Assembly (NCBI GenBank): GCA_023400985.1
Contig: JAEXEN010000026.1
Span: 1 to 26,650 of the forward strand
Length of the DNA: 26,650 nt
Origin: Bacillota bacterium
Lineage (GTDB): Bacteria > Bacillota > Clostridia > Christensenellales > CAG-138
Reading direction: 5' to 3'
Shown here: in pieces, positions 7,033 to 14,865 of the stretch
Numbering within the stretch: position 1 is the stretch's first letter
Layout of the letters: every line of letters starts with the position of its first letter
Program-made: the position numbers and the translations under genes
The notes under the pieces: model-generated
Databases searched by the model: none
What the model saw: only the letters and a program-made list of their open reading frames with translations
Told to the model about the DNA's origin: nothing

Positions 7033-8421
7033 TTACTTCCATGCGTTCAGCCACTTCTTCGACTTATAACGCCACAGCGAAATAAGCCCCCGCACCACGA
7101 GGTCCGATACCATGGCGATCCATACGCTCATGAGCCCGAGACTTGTCGTTTTGAGCAGGATCGCCGCCACGCTCAAACGCACCACCCACATGCCGATGAT
7201 GCTGATGTAAAACGGCCATTTTGTATCGCCCGCGCCGCGGAGTACGCCGGTGACGACCATGCCGAGCGCCACGAACGGCTGCGCGAACGCCTCCACGCGA
7301 AGTACGGAACCGCCAAGGACCACGACTTCCTTGTCGGGCGTAAACAGCGACACCAAAAATTCCGCGCCAAAGTACAAAAGCACACCCATCACGGTGAGGA
7401 AAACAAAACCGCCCCATGTGCAGTATTTGGCGTAGCGCTCCGCAAGCGGCTTTTTATCGGCGCCCAGCGCCTGCGAAACGAGCGTGGTGGCCGCTGCGGA
7501 AAAGCCGTAAGCGGGCATATAGCTGATGGCCTCCGCCGTGATGGCAAGGTAGTGCGCCGCGAGCGGCACCGTGCCGAGCCCCGTCACCATGGCGGTGATC
7601 ACGATCTGGCCGGCGGAAATAGAGCAGCGCTCAAACGCCACGGGCGTGCCGAGGCGTGCTACGGTTTTTAAGAGCGGGAAATCGGGCCTGTAATCTCCGT
7701 GCACGGAAATGCGGATAGGCAAGCTCTTTTTTGTGAACAGCACCCGAACGAGCATCGCGCCCGAAAATGTCATGGCGACGGCGGTGGAAACGGCCGCACC
7801 CGAAACGCCAAGACCCGCGCCGGGCAATGTGAAGGAAAAACCAAACAGGCTCACTTCGCGGGTCGGGTAGATGAGGAACAGGTTCAGCGCCGCGTTGATG
7901 ACGTTCATCGTCACATTGTAAAAAAGCGGCGTGCGCGTATCGCCTGCGCAGCGGATGACGTTGGAGCAGACGTTGATGGCGAGACTCATAAGGTACACCG
8001 CGCTCGTGATGCGAAGGTAGCTTGTGGCATCCTCCCAAAGCACGGGGTCGGCGTTGAGCCATATGGGTAGTCCGCCCGCGATCGCCTGCATCACGAGCGT
8101 TGCGGCAAGCCCGACAAAAAGCGTTGCGGTGAGGGACTGGCGCACCGCCTTTTTGGCGCCTTCCATATCCCCCTCGCCGATGCGTCGGCCTACGAGCACC
8201 GCAAAGCCGATGCCCACCGCGGCAAAAATGCCGTTCACGAACCAGACGCTCGATGTGGTGACGGCGATGGCGGCCGTGGCGTTTTTGCCCAATGCCCCCA
8301 CCATGGCGGTATTGATGTACTGTACGAATGTGATGAGAAACTGTTCGAGTATCGTGGGCCACGCGAGGTACCAGATCACGCGCTCCGGCCTGAGGTTTTC
8401 ATCCAGGAAGTCATACTGCAT
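7033..8421 (-). CDS. MATE family efflux transporter
   Basis: A 462-residue protein with about 12 membrane helices in two similar halves, as in MATE (NorM/DinF-type) antiporters that export drugs or metabolites using a Na+ or H+ gradient. The first helix region contains WPTILEQFLITFVQYINTAM, and the second half repeats the pattern with TPVAFERCSISAGQIVITAM. Length and layout are normal. The ATG at 8419-8421 has only a weak ribosome site, but no better start in frame is seen. A strong promoter lies upstream (8483-8511). The downstream RpiR-type gene follows after 18 bases. The substrate is unknown. Confidence 0.9.
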   Translation of the reverse strand: MQYDFLDENLRPERVIWYLAWPTILEQFLITFVQYINTAMVGALGKNATAAIAVTTSSVWFVNGIFAAVGIGFAVLVGRRIGEGDMEGAKKAVRQSLTATLFVGLAATLVMQAIAGGLPIWLNADPVLWEDATSYLRITSAVYLMSLAINVCSNVIRCAGDTRTPLFYNVTMNVINAALNLFLIYPTREVSLFGFSFTLPGAGLGVSGAAVSTAVAMTFSGAMLVRVLFTKKSLPIRISVHGDYRPDFPLLKTVARLGTPVAFERCSISAGQIVITAMVTGLGTVPLAAHYLAITAEAISYMPAYGFSAAATTLVSQALGADKKPLAERYAKYCTWGGFVFLTVMGVLLYFGAEFLVSLFTPDKEVVVLGGSVLRVEAFAQPFVALGMVVTGVLRGAGDTKWPFYISIIGMWVVRLSVAAILLKTTSLGLMSVWIAMVSDLVVRGLISLWRYKSKKWLNAWK

Positions 8422-8482
8422 TTGCTATACCAGTACCAAAATAAGCTTGGCGTTCAGATTTTGACGAAAATGAAACAATCGA

Positions 8483-8511
8483 ATTATAGCCCACGCGCGA
8501 GATTGTGTAAA
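8483..8511 (-). promoter_or_regulatory. Promoter of the MATE-regulator operon
   Basis: On the minus strand TTTACA (8506-8511) and a perfect TATAAT (8483-8488) are separated by exactly 17 bases, a near-consensus housekeeping promoter. Transcription should start near 8476, giving a leader of about 55 bases. Its -35 element overlaps that of the divergent rarA promoter. Confidence 0.7.
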
Positions 8512-8531
8512 GGAGATTCTGATTGTATAAT
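8503..8531 (+). promoter_or_regulatory. Promoter of rarA
   Basis: TTGTGT (8503-8508) and a perfect TATAAT (8526-8531) have a 17-base spacer. Start near 8538 would leave a leader of about 20 bases with GAGG (8544-8547) as ribosome site. A second, weaker candidate lies upstream (TTGACG 8461-8466, TTATAG 8484-8489, 17 apart). Confidence 0.68.
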
Positions 8532-8557
8532 GGATAACATACCGAGGACTTTACCTT

Positions 8558-9862
8558 ATGGATATGGATCTTTTCAGCCCCAACGCGCAGAAAAACGCCC
8601 CCCTTGCCGACCGCATGCGGCCCCGTACGCTCGATGAGTTTATCGGGCAGGAGCACATCGTGGGAAAGGGGAGGCTTCTTCGCCGCGCCATCGAAACGGA
8701 TACCCTCCAGAGCAGCATCTTCTTCGGCCCCCCGGGCTGCGGAAAGACCACGCTCGCCTACGTCGTCGCGAACACCACGGGCTCGCTTTTTGCAAAGCTC
8801 AACGCGGTCAGTTCCGGCGTCAAGGAAGTCCGAGAGATATTGTCCGAGGCCGAGAGCAATCTAAAGCTCTATGGAAAGCACACCTATCTTTTGCTCGACG
8901 AATGCCATCGCTGGAGCAAGGCCCAGTCCGACAGCATTTTGCCCGCGCTCGAGAAGGGCGTCGTAAAATTCATCGGCTCTACCACCGAAAACCCCATGGT
9001 GTCTATGACGGGCGCTATCGTATCGCGCTGCAGGCTATTCCAGTTTTACCCGCTCACCCCGGACGATATCAAAAAAAGCGTGCTTACGGCGCTAAGAGAC
9101 AAGGAGCGGGGCCTCGGCACATACAATGTAAAGCTCGACGACGACGCGCTCGAACACATTTGCCACATCGCAAACGGCGACGCGCGCACGGCGCTCAACG
9201 CCATAGAGCTTGCGGTTTTGACAACGCCGCCCGAAGAAAGCGGTCTGGTTCATGTAACAAAAGAGGTCGCCGCGGAATCGGTCCAGCAAAAGGTAATGAA
9301 GTGTGACGAGCAGCAGTTTTACGACATGCTCAGCGCTTTTTGCAAAAGCCTTCGCGGCGGCGATTCGGACGCGGCCTTGGCATGGTTCGCGCGGCTTATT
9401 TACGCAGGGATAGACCCGCGCATCGTCGTAAGGCGCGTCATCGCGCACGCTTCGGAAGACGTCGGCTTAGCGAACCCGCAGGCCATGGTGCAGGCGGTGA
9501 GCGCGGCCCGGGCGCTCGAATTCGTGGGGATGCCGGAGGCGCGGCTTTCCATCGCGCAGGCGATCATATTCGTATGCGAAAGCCCCAAATCCAACTCCGT
9601 GGTGATGGCGCTCGACGGCGCATTTCACGACGCGGAATTTACGATCGACGAGCCGGTGCCCATCCATTTGCGGGATACGAGCTTTGCGGGCGCTGCGTCG
9701 CTCGGGCACGGCAAGGGCTATAAATATCCGCACGATTACCCCGGGCATGTGGTGGAGCAGGAATACATGCCAAAGAGCGTAAAAGGGAAACGCTATTATA
9801 TTCCGGGCGAACTCGGAAACGAGGCGAAGATCAAGCAGAACCACGACGCCAAGAGGCGGTAA
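8558..9862 (+). CDS. rarA: Replication-associated recombination protein A (AAA+ ATPase)
   Basis: A 434-residue AAA+ ATPase of the RarA/MgsA/WRNIP1 family, which acts at stalled or damaged replication forks in the cytoplasm. The N-terminus has a short lead followed by RPRTLDEFIGQEHIVG, typical of the family. Walker A is FFGPPGCGKTT (about residues 55-65), Walker B LLLDECHRWSKAQSD (about 111-125; most homologues have DEIHRF), sensor 1 FIGSTTENP, and the arginine-finger region SRCRLFQF. The C-terminal half is the tetramerisation (MgsA-type) region with GSDSDAALAWFARLIYAGIDPRIVVRR-like content. ATG 8558 has GAGG 10 bases upstream; a second in-frame ATG at 8564 is possible. It appears to be a single-gene unit with its own promoter. 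Confidence 0.94.
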   Translation: MDMDLFSPNAQKNAPLADRMRPRTLDEFIGQEHIVGKGRLLRRAIETDTLQSSIFFGPPGCGKTTLAYVVANTTGSLFAKLNAVSSGVKEVREILSEAESNLKLYGKHTYLLLDECHRWSKAQSDSILPALEKGVVKFIGSTTENPMVSMTGAIVSRCRLFQFYPLTPDDIKKSVLTALRDKERGLGTYNVKLDDDALEHICHIANGDARTALNAIELAVLTTPPEESGLVHVTKEVAAESVQQKVMKCDEQQFYDMLSAFCKSLRGGDSDAALAWFARLIYAGIDPRIVVRRVIAHASEDVGLANPQAMVQAVSAARALEFVGMPEARLSIAQAIIFVCESPKSNSVVMALDGAFHDAEFTIDEPVPIHLRDTSFAGAASLGHGKGYKYPHDYPGHVVEQEYMPKSVKGKRYYIPGELGNEAKIKQNHDAKRR

Positions 9863-10175
9863 AAGATTCCTCGAACCACAGGGATTGTCAAGGGGGCGCA
9901 CCCCCTTGACGTTCAATCTGGCTTTGGCGACATGTGCACGTCCGGCGAAGCCGGAGCCCTTTGGGCCGAGACCTATGGCCTTGTGCGTCAAAGCGGATGA
10001 AATCCGTAGGATTTCGCACCTCTCAGCCTTTCCCGCCCGCAACATTAATTGTCGCCGCAGGCGACATCAGTGGTACCCGTAGGGTGGGAGCGAAGCGAGA
10101 GGGAAGGGATGTAAACTCAAAAAATGCGAACAGTATTTTTTTGAAATGCGGAGCATGAAAGAGGAGGACACGAAA
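9863..10175 (+). repeat. Hairpin-rich spacer between rarA and tldD (tract A)
   Basis: This 313-base stretch has no credible gene. It is a chain of short inverted repeats: GTCAAGGGGG/CCCCCTTGAC (9887-9910, 4-base loop, flanked by GATTG 9883-9887 and CAATC 9914-9918); TCCGGC-GAA-GCCGGA (9941-9955); GCCC-TTT-GGGC (9956-9966); CGGAT-GAA-ATCCG (9994-10006), which overlaps GAAATCC-GTA-GGATTTC (9999-10015); TGTCGCC-GCA-GGCGACA (10050-10066); ACCC-GTA-GGGT (10075-10085); and GCGAAGC (10090-10096). None is followed by a T tract, so ordinary termination is not indicated, although the first could help end rarA mRNA. No clear tldD promoter was found. The last part (10161-10167, GAGGAGG) is the tldD ribosome site. 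Confidence 0.7.
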
Positions 10176-11564
10176 TTGATAAGTGAGATCAGGGCGCAGC
10201 GGGTGCTGGACGCCGCGCTCGAAACGGGCGGCGATTTTTCCGAGCTCTTCATGGAGGATACGGAAAACAACACCATCCAAATGGTCGACGGCAAGGTGGA
10301 AAACGCCGTATACCGGCGCGGCCACGGCGCGGGCGTGCGCGTGCTCAAGGGGAGCCGCAGCGCCTACGCGTATACCGCCGACACAAGCGAAGAGGCGCTC
10401 ATCGCCACCGCGCGCGCGGCGGCTGCAGCGATCAAGGGCGTGAAGGAAGGGCAGAGCGCGGCGTTTGCAACCTGCCGCAAGCTCGCTTCCCCGCCGCAAA
10501 AACCGTTTTCGGAGATAACCAACGCCGAGCGCATCGAGCTTATCAAAAAAGGCTCCGCCGCGGCGAAGGCGGTTTCGCCCGAGGTGACGCAGGTGCTGGG
10601 CCGCTATACCGACGTGGACCAGAGAATCTTAGTTTGCAACAGCCTCGGCGTATGGGGCGAGGACAGGCGTCCACGCACGCGCGCCTTTATAAATGCCGTC
10701 GCCACGGCAAACGGCGAGGCGCAGGAAGGCTATGAAAGCCCGGGCCGTGGCATGGGCTTTGAGGCATATAAAAAGATCGATATCGAAAAGGCGGGCGCGC
10801 AGGCGGGGAAAACCGCCGTCACCATGCTGCACGCCGTGCCGTGCCCGGCAGCCTCGGTCCCCGTCGTGATCGACGGCGGCTTCGGCGGCGTCATTTTGCA
10901 CGAGGCCTGCGTGCACTCGCTTGAGGCCACGAGCGTGGCGCGCGGCAATTCCGAATTTTGCGGCAGGCTCGGCGAGAAGATCGCGTCGGATATCGTCACC
11001 GCCGTGGACGACGGTACGCTTGAGGGCGAATGGGGCAGCGTCCGCATCGACGACGAGGGCACGCCTTCTCAGAGGAATGTCCTCATCGAGAACGGCGTGC
11101 TTAAGACCTACCTTGTGGACCTTCTCGGCTCAAGGCTTATGAACCATCCTCTTACCGGTTCCTCGCGCCGCCAGAGCTATGAGTTTGCGCCCACCTCGCG
11201 CATGACCAACACCTTCTTCGCGCCGGGCAAGGACGACGAGGAGGAAATGATAAGCTCCATGGGCGACGGCCTCTTTGCCGCTCGCATGGGCGGCGGCTCG
11301 GTGAACCCTCTTACGGGCGAGTTCAACTTCGCCGTGCTCGAGGGTTACTGGGTAAAGAACGGCAAGATCCACTGCCCGGTGCGCGGCGCAACGCTCATCG
11401 GCCGCGGTGCGGAGCTTATTTTACGTGTGGACCGCATAGGGAAGTCCATGTGGATGGGGCAGGGCATGTGCGGTTCGCTTTCGGGAAGCGTGCCGACCAA
11501 CGTCGGCCAGCCCCGCATCCGCGTGAGCGAGATCATCGTAGGCGGCAAGGGAGGTGCGATCTAA
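10176..11564 (+). CDS. tldD: TldD metalloprotease subunit
   Basis: About 462 residues of the TldD/PmbA (U62) family. TldD is the catalytic zinc-protease subunit that works as a heterodimer with TldE/PmbA in the cytoplasm, trimming unfolded or modified peptides (microcin B17 and CcdA in E. coli). The catalytic HExxxH motif is visible as HEACVH (His242, Glu243, His247), in the context GGFGGVILHEACVHSLEA. A conserved C-terminal cysteine, also expected in the site, is present in GMCGSLSGSVPTNVGQP (about residue 432). I chose the TTG at 10176 because GAGGAGG lies 8 bases upstream; ATGs at 10146 and 10155 add 10 or 7 residues but lack a usable ribosome site. tldE starts immediately after the stop codon. 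Confidence 0.9.
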   Translation: MISEIRAQRVLDAALETGGDFSELFMEDTENNTIQMVDGKVENAVYRRGHGAGVRVLKGSRSAYAYTADTSEEALIATARAAAAAIKGVKEGQSAAFATCRKLASPPQKPFSEITNAERIELIKKGSAAAKAVSPEVTQVLGRYTDVDQRILVCNSLGVWGEDRRPRTRAFINAVATANGEAQEGYESPGRGMGFEAYKKIDIEKAGAQAGKTAVTMLHAVPCPAASVPVVIDGGFGGVILHEACVHSLEATSVARGNSEFCGRLGEKIASDIVTAVDDGTLEGEWGSVRIDDEGTPSQRNVLIENGVLKTYLVDLLGSRLMNHPLTGSSRRQSYEFAPTSRMTNTFFAPGKDDEEEMISSMGDGLFAARMGGGSVNPLTGEFNFAVLEGYWVKNGKIHCPVRGATLIGRGAELILRVDRIGKSMWMGQGMCGSLSGSVPTNVGQPRIRVSEIIVGGKGGAI

Positions 11565-12896
11565 ATGGAATTTTTGATCTTCAGGGATAAGGCGTTTCAA
11601 TTTGCGCTTCAAAACGGCTGCGGCGCGGCCGAGGTTTATTATAACGAGGCGGAGGAGCTCGAGATCCAATCGCTCGACGGTGCTTTAGATAAATACGCCG
11701 TGAGCCGCAAGGCCGGCTTGAACCTTCGCGTACAATTGGGCGGCAAGGACGGTTATGCTTACACCGAGGCGTTCGACGAGCCGGAGGCGCTCGTGAAGCG
11801 CGCCATGGACAACGCGCGCGCCATCGAATCGGACGACGAACACCCCATGCAGGGCAAGAGCGTCTATCAAAAGATCGACAAGAAAGGGATACCGCTTCTT
11901 CAAAAGACCGAGCGCGAAAGGATCGAGCTCGCGTTCGAGCTTGAGAGAAAAACAAAGGCGCTCGATACGCGCGTGAAGCGCATGATGTATTGCAACATCG
12001 TCACCCTCAAGGGTATAAAGCGCATCCATAACACCCTCGGCCTCGAGGCCGACAGCGAGAGAGAGACCGCTCTGACCTACGCCGTCGCGGTGCTCGAGCA
12101 AAACGGCGAGTCCAAGGACGGCTTGGGTTTCCGCGTGAACGCGGACGCCATGGATATAGACGCCGTCGCCAAAGAGGCCGTGCGCGAAGGCGCAGCCATG
12201 TTCGGCGCGTCGAGCGCCCCCGTGGGCAAGTACCGCATTCTTTTAAGAAACGACGCCGCGGCAGGGCTTCTCGAGGCGTTTTGCTCCATGTTCTCCGCAG
12301 ATCAGGCGCAAAAAGGGCTTTCCCTTTTGAAAGGCAAAGAGGGCTTGGTCATCGCGAGCGATATCGTGACCATCTTCGACGACCCGTTCCACGAATTCGC
12401 GCCGCGTGCGTTTGACGGCGAAGGCGTGCCCTGCATCAAGAAAGCCGTGGTTGAAAGCGGCGTATTCAAAACGCTTTTACATAACCTCAAGACCGCCAAA
12501 AAGGCGGGCGTTCCCTCCACGGGCAACGCGGGGCGCGCGGGCGCTGCCGCACCTGTGGATATTTCGCCCACCAACTTCTATATCGTACCGGGCAAGCGCG
12601 GTTACGACGAGCTATTAAAAGAGCTTCATAACGGGCTCGTACTGACGGAGCTTTCGGGCATGCACGCGGGACTCAACCCCGTTTCGGGCGAATTCTCGCT
12701 GCTCGCCAAAGGCCTGTTGGTGGAAAACGGCGCGGTCGTGCGGCCGGTCGACCAGATCACCGTCGCCGGTTCCTTTTTCTCGCTCATGAAGGGGATCGCC
12801 GAGGTAGGCTCCGACCTGCGCTTCGGTTTCCCGGGCGGCTCGAATGTAGGAAGCCCCAGCCTTTTGATCGACGAGCTCATGATCTCCGGCAAATAA
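11565..12896 (+). CDS. pmbA: TldE/PmbA, partner subunit of the TldD protease
   Basis: A 443-residue homologue of TldD without the HExxxH motif, as expected of the TldE/PmbA subunit, which builds the closed peptide chamber together with TldD. It shares the family layout: the N-terminal substrate-tunnel domain (YAVSRKAGLNLRVQLGGKDGYAYTE) and the C-terminal beta-rich core (GRAGAAAPVDISPTNFYIVPG, then LNPVSGEFSLLAKGLLVENG). The ATG directly abuts the tldD TAA; GGGAGG inside the end of tldD serves as ribosome site with a 10-base spacer. No modified-peptide or toxin gene is present nearby to name a substrate. A strong stem-loop terminator follows 4 bases after the stop. Confidence 0.9.
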   Translation: MEFLIFRDKAFQFALQNGCGAAEVYYNEAEELEIQSLDGALDKYAVSRKAGLNLRVQLGGKDGYAYTEAFDEPEALVKRAMDNARAIESDDEHPMQGKSVYQKIDKKGIPLLQKTERERIELAFELERKTKALDTRVKRMMYCNIVTLKGIKRIHNTLGLEADSERETALTYAVAVLEQNGESKDGLGFRVNADAMDIDAVAKEAVREGAAMFGASSAPVGKYRILLRNDAAAGLLEAFCSMFSADQAQKGLSLLKGKEGLVIASDIVTIFDDPFHEFAPRAFDGEGVPCIKKAVVESGVFKTLLHNLKTAKKAGVPSTGNAGRAGAAAPVDISPTNFYIVPGKRGYDELLKELHNGLVLTELSGMHAGLNPVSGEFSLLAKGLLVENGAVVRPVDQITVAGSFFSLMKGIAEVGSDLRFGFPGGSNVGSPSLLIDELMISGK

Positions 12897-12900
12897 AACC

Positions 12901-12948
12901 CTTTAAAAGTACCCGCACGGCGAAATCGCCGTGCGGGTACTTTTAAAG
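12901..12948. terminator. Perfect 23-bp inverted repeat, bidirectional terminator after pmbA
   Basis: Positions 12901-12923 are exactly complementary to 12926-12948 with only AA between, so the real loop is about four bases. The base of the stem is CTTTAAAAGT against ACTTTTAAAG and the middle is GC-rich. The A tract on one side and T tract on the other give a terminator shape in both directions. It ends the tldD-pmbA unit before the carD promoter. Confidence 0.8.
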
Positions 12949-13075
12949 CAAATTCGACTGAAGCCATAAAAAAATTACAAAAAGCGCCTCTTTTCACTCT
13001 GCCGCATGAAGCTGGAAAACATCCGTTTCCTTAGAAAAACGGGCATTTTTGGAAGCTTTGCTTCAGTTCCCTCGC

Positions 13076-13105
13076 TTGACAAGCCTTGAGACGGGATGGT
13101 ATAGT
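13076..13105 (+). promoter_or_regulatory. Promoter of carD
   Basis: A perfect TTGACA (13076-13081) and TATAGT (13100-13105) are 18 bases apart, with TG one base before the -10 (extended -10). Transcription should begin near 13112, leaving a leader of about 55 bases. A small hairpin GAAGC-TTT-GCTTC (13052-13064) lies just upstream, and an A-rich run (12968-12984) further up. Confidence 0.75.
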
Positions 13106-13166
13106 ATACCTAGAGGAAATCTACCTTTGGGGGTTGTACTTTTTAGGCGGAGAGACGGAGGTAAAC

Positions 13167-13643
13167 GTGTTCCGGCCCGGAGATCAAATCTGTTACCCGA
13201 TGCATGGAGTCGGCGTAGTCGAGGCGATTGAGGAACGCACGGTGCTCGAAAAAACAGCACAGTATTACGTTCTCCGTTTTGTCGCGGGCAAAATGACGGC
13301 GCTCGTCCCCGTGGATTCAGCCGAGCAGGTAGGGCTTCGTGCCATCATTCCGATAAAAGAGTGCGAACAAGTGATCGAATATTTAAAGGAGACCCCCTGC
13401 CCCGAAAGCGAAAATTGGAACCAGCGCTATCGCGACAACTACGCCAAGCTTCGCGGCGGCAACATCTACGACGTGGCGGACGTGGTGAAATGCCTCAAGA
13501 GGCGCGACAGCGGCAAGGGGCTTTCAGCGGGGGAAAGAAAAATGCTCCTCACGGCGCGGCAGGTGCTGCTTGCCGAGCTTGCGACCGCCAGCGGCCGCGA
13601 CGAGGAAGAGCTCAACAGCATCATGGAAGCGGGCGCGTTTTAA
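13167..13643 (+). CDS. carD: CarD/CdnL family RNA polymerase-binding regulator
   Basis: A 158-residue protein of the CarD_CdnL_TRCF family. The N-terminal Tudor-like RNA-polymerase-interacting domain begins FRPGDQICYPMHGVGVVEAIEE, and the rest is helical (about residues 70-155), as in CdnL and mycobacterial CarD. Characterised members bind the beta subunit and stabilise open promoter complexes, chiefly at rRNA and growth genes. The start is GTG 13167 with GGAGG 5 bases upstream; an upstream in-frame ATG at 13086 lies inside the promoter spacer and cannot be in the mRNA. It is followed 39 bases later by the yacL-type gene. Confidence 0.9.
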   Translation: MFRPGDQICYPMHGVGVVEAIEERTVLEKTAQYYVLRFVAGKMTALVPVDSAEQVGLRAIIPIKECEQVIEYLKETPCPESENWNQRYRDNYAKLRGGNIYDVADVVKCLKRRDSGKGLSAGERKMLLTARQVLLAELATASGRDEEELNSIMEAGAF

Positions 13644-13682
13644 TTAGCTGCGTGGAATTTGAAAATATAAGGGGGTGGGTTT

Positions 13683-14768
13683 TTGGCGAAAAAAATCATG
13701 CGCATCATCCTGACGCTCCTGGGCGCGGCGCTCGGGCCGGCGCTCGTGGTCGGGATTAACGAAGTCCTCGTGTTTTTCGGCTATATAGGCATCGCCGATA
13801 TTTTTTTGCCGTGGGCGGTCGTTCTTATCTATGTGTCGATGGGGCTTGCAACCGCAATCATCTTTTTTATTTTTTCTCCCAGGCTCATAGATTCGTTTGT
13901 CGTCTTCATCAAAATGGCGGAGTCGGTACTGTCTGAAATGGCCTTGTCCGAGATCTTCTTCGGCGTGGTGGGGCTTATCGTGGGCCTCGTGATCGCCTTT
14001 TTGGCGAGCACGCTTACGAGCGTTCTGGCTTTTTCGTGGCTCAGGTTCATTATCAACGCCGGGCTTTATGTGACGTTTGGGTACCTTGGCTGGTCCATCG
14101 CCACCAAAAGAAAGGGCGAGATCGTGGTGCCCAACTGGTTCCGCCGCCGCGACAAGAGCGGCAAGGCGGGCGTTAGCGCACGGCCGAAAATACTCGATAC
14201 CTCCGTTATCATCGACGGACGCATTGCGGATATCTGCGCGACGGGCATCGTGGAGGGGAATATCATCGTGCCTGCCTTCGTATTGCAGGAGCTTCGGCAT
14301 ATCGCCGACAGCGCGGACGCGCTCAAACGCAACCGCGGCCGCAGGGGTCTCGATATCCTCGCCCGCATGCAGGAAACGCTGGAGCTTCCTATCCACGTGG
14401 TGGAAACCGATTATGAGGACATCGCCGAGGTGGATGCAAAGCTTATAAGACTCGCTTATGATATGGGCGGCGTCGTTGTGACGAATGATTATAATTTAAA
14501 TAAGGTAGCGGGTGTGCAGCGCGTACCCGTGTTCAATATCAACGAGCTCGCAAACGCCGTGAAACCTATACTTCTTCCCGGCGAGGAGATGGAGGCCGTT
14601 GTGATGAAAGAAGGAAAGGAGGCGGGGCAGGGCGTCGCCTATCTCGACGACGGCACCATGATCGTCATCGACGGCGGCAAGCGTTTCGTTGGGGAAACCG
14701 TTACCGTTCTCGTGACGAGCGTGCTGCAAACGGCGGCCGGAAGAATGATCTTCGCAAAAATGAAGTAG
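13683..14768 (+). CDS. YacL-type membrane protein with PIN and TRAM domains
   Basis: A 361-residue protein. The first ~140 residues form four membrane helices; a PIN nuclease-like domain follows (about 168-295), starting KILDTSVIIDGR; and a TRAM RNA-binding domain ends the protein (about 299-361, LPGEEMEAVVMKEGKEAGQG). The PIN acidic residues are present (Asp172, Glu203, Asp251, Asp269), so it may be an active endoribonuclease at the membrane, though the role of YacL is not settled. The start is TTG 13683 behind a GGGGGTGGG stretch; the next ATG (13698) has no ribosome site. In B. subtilis the homologue sits upstream of ispD. Here the next gene is rpoB, which is unusual. Confidence 0.9.
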   Translation: MAKKIMRIILTLLGAALGPALVVGINEVLVFFGYIGIADIFLPWAVVLIYVSMGLATAIIFFIFSPRLIDSFVVFIKMAESVLSEMALSEIFFGVVGLIVGLVIAFLASTLTSVLAFSWLRFIINAGLYVTFGYLGWSIATKRKGEIVVPNWFRRRDKSGKAGVSARPKILDTSVIIDGRIADICATGIVEGNIIVPAFVLQELRHIADSADALKRNRGRRGLDILARMQETLELPIHVVETDYEDIAEVDAKLIRLAYDMGGVVVTNDYNLNKVAGVQRVPVFNINELANAVKPILLPGEEMEAVVMKEGKEAGQGVAYLDDGTMIVIDGGKRFVGETVTVLVTSVLQTAAGRMIFAKMK

Positions 14769-14818
14769 AAGCAAAATAAAGGATGTGTATCGCAAATATA
14801 AATTTTTATGATAAATGA

Positions 14819-14858
14819 GCGTATACGCGTTGACAACCGTTCTGCGTGGTGATAAACT
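14819..14858 (+). promoter_or_regulatory. rpoB promoter with an abutting 10-bp palindrome
   Basis: TTGACA (14830-14835) and TAAACT (14853-14858) have a 17-base spacer, with TG one base before the -10. A perfect palindrome GCGTATACGC (14819-14828) ends 1 base before the -35, where a dimeric regulator could bind. A second TAAACT follows at 14861-14866 as a direct repeat. Transcription should begin near 14865, leaving a leader of about 168 bases. No terminator separates yacL from this promoter, so readthrough is also possible. Confidence 0.65.
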
Positions 14859-14865
14859 AGTAAAC

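Noticed and set aside
9883..9918. The GGGGG/CCCCC stem as a classical rho-independent terminator of rarA
   Set aside because: No T run follows on either strand; kept only as part of the hairpin tract.
9934..10158. Short plus-strand frames in the rarA-tldD spacer
   Set aside because: They run through the inverted repeats, lack ribosome sites and have no protein-like composition.
9863..10175. A structural RNA gene (RNase P RNA, tmRNA, SRP RNA or 6S RNA) in the hairpin-rich spacer
   Set aside because: None of the conserved sequence blocks of these RNAs that I know is present, and the hairpins are independent short units without a long-range fold.
13086..13166. N-terminal extension of CarD from the ATG at 13086
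   Set aside because: The ATG falls between the -35 and -10 of the carD promoter; the GTG at 13167 has a proper ribosome site and matches the family start.
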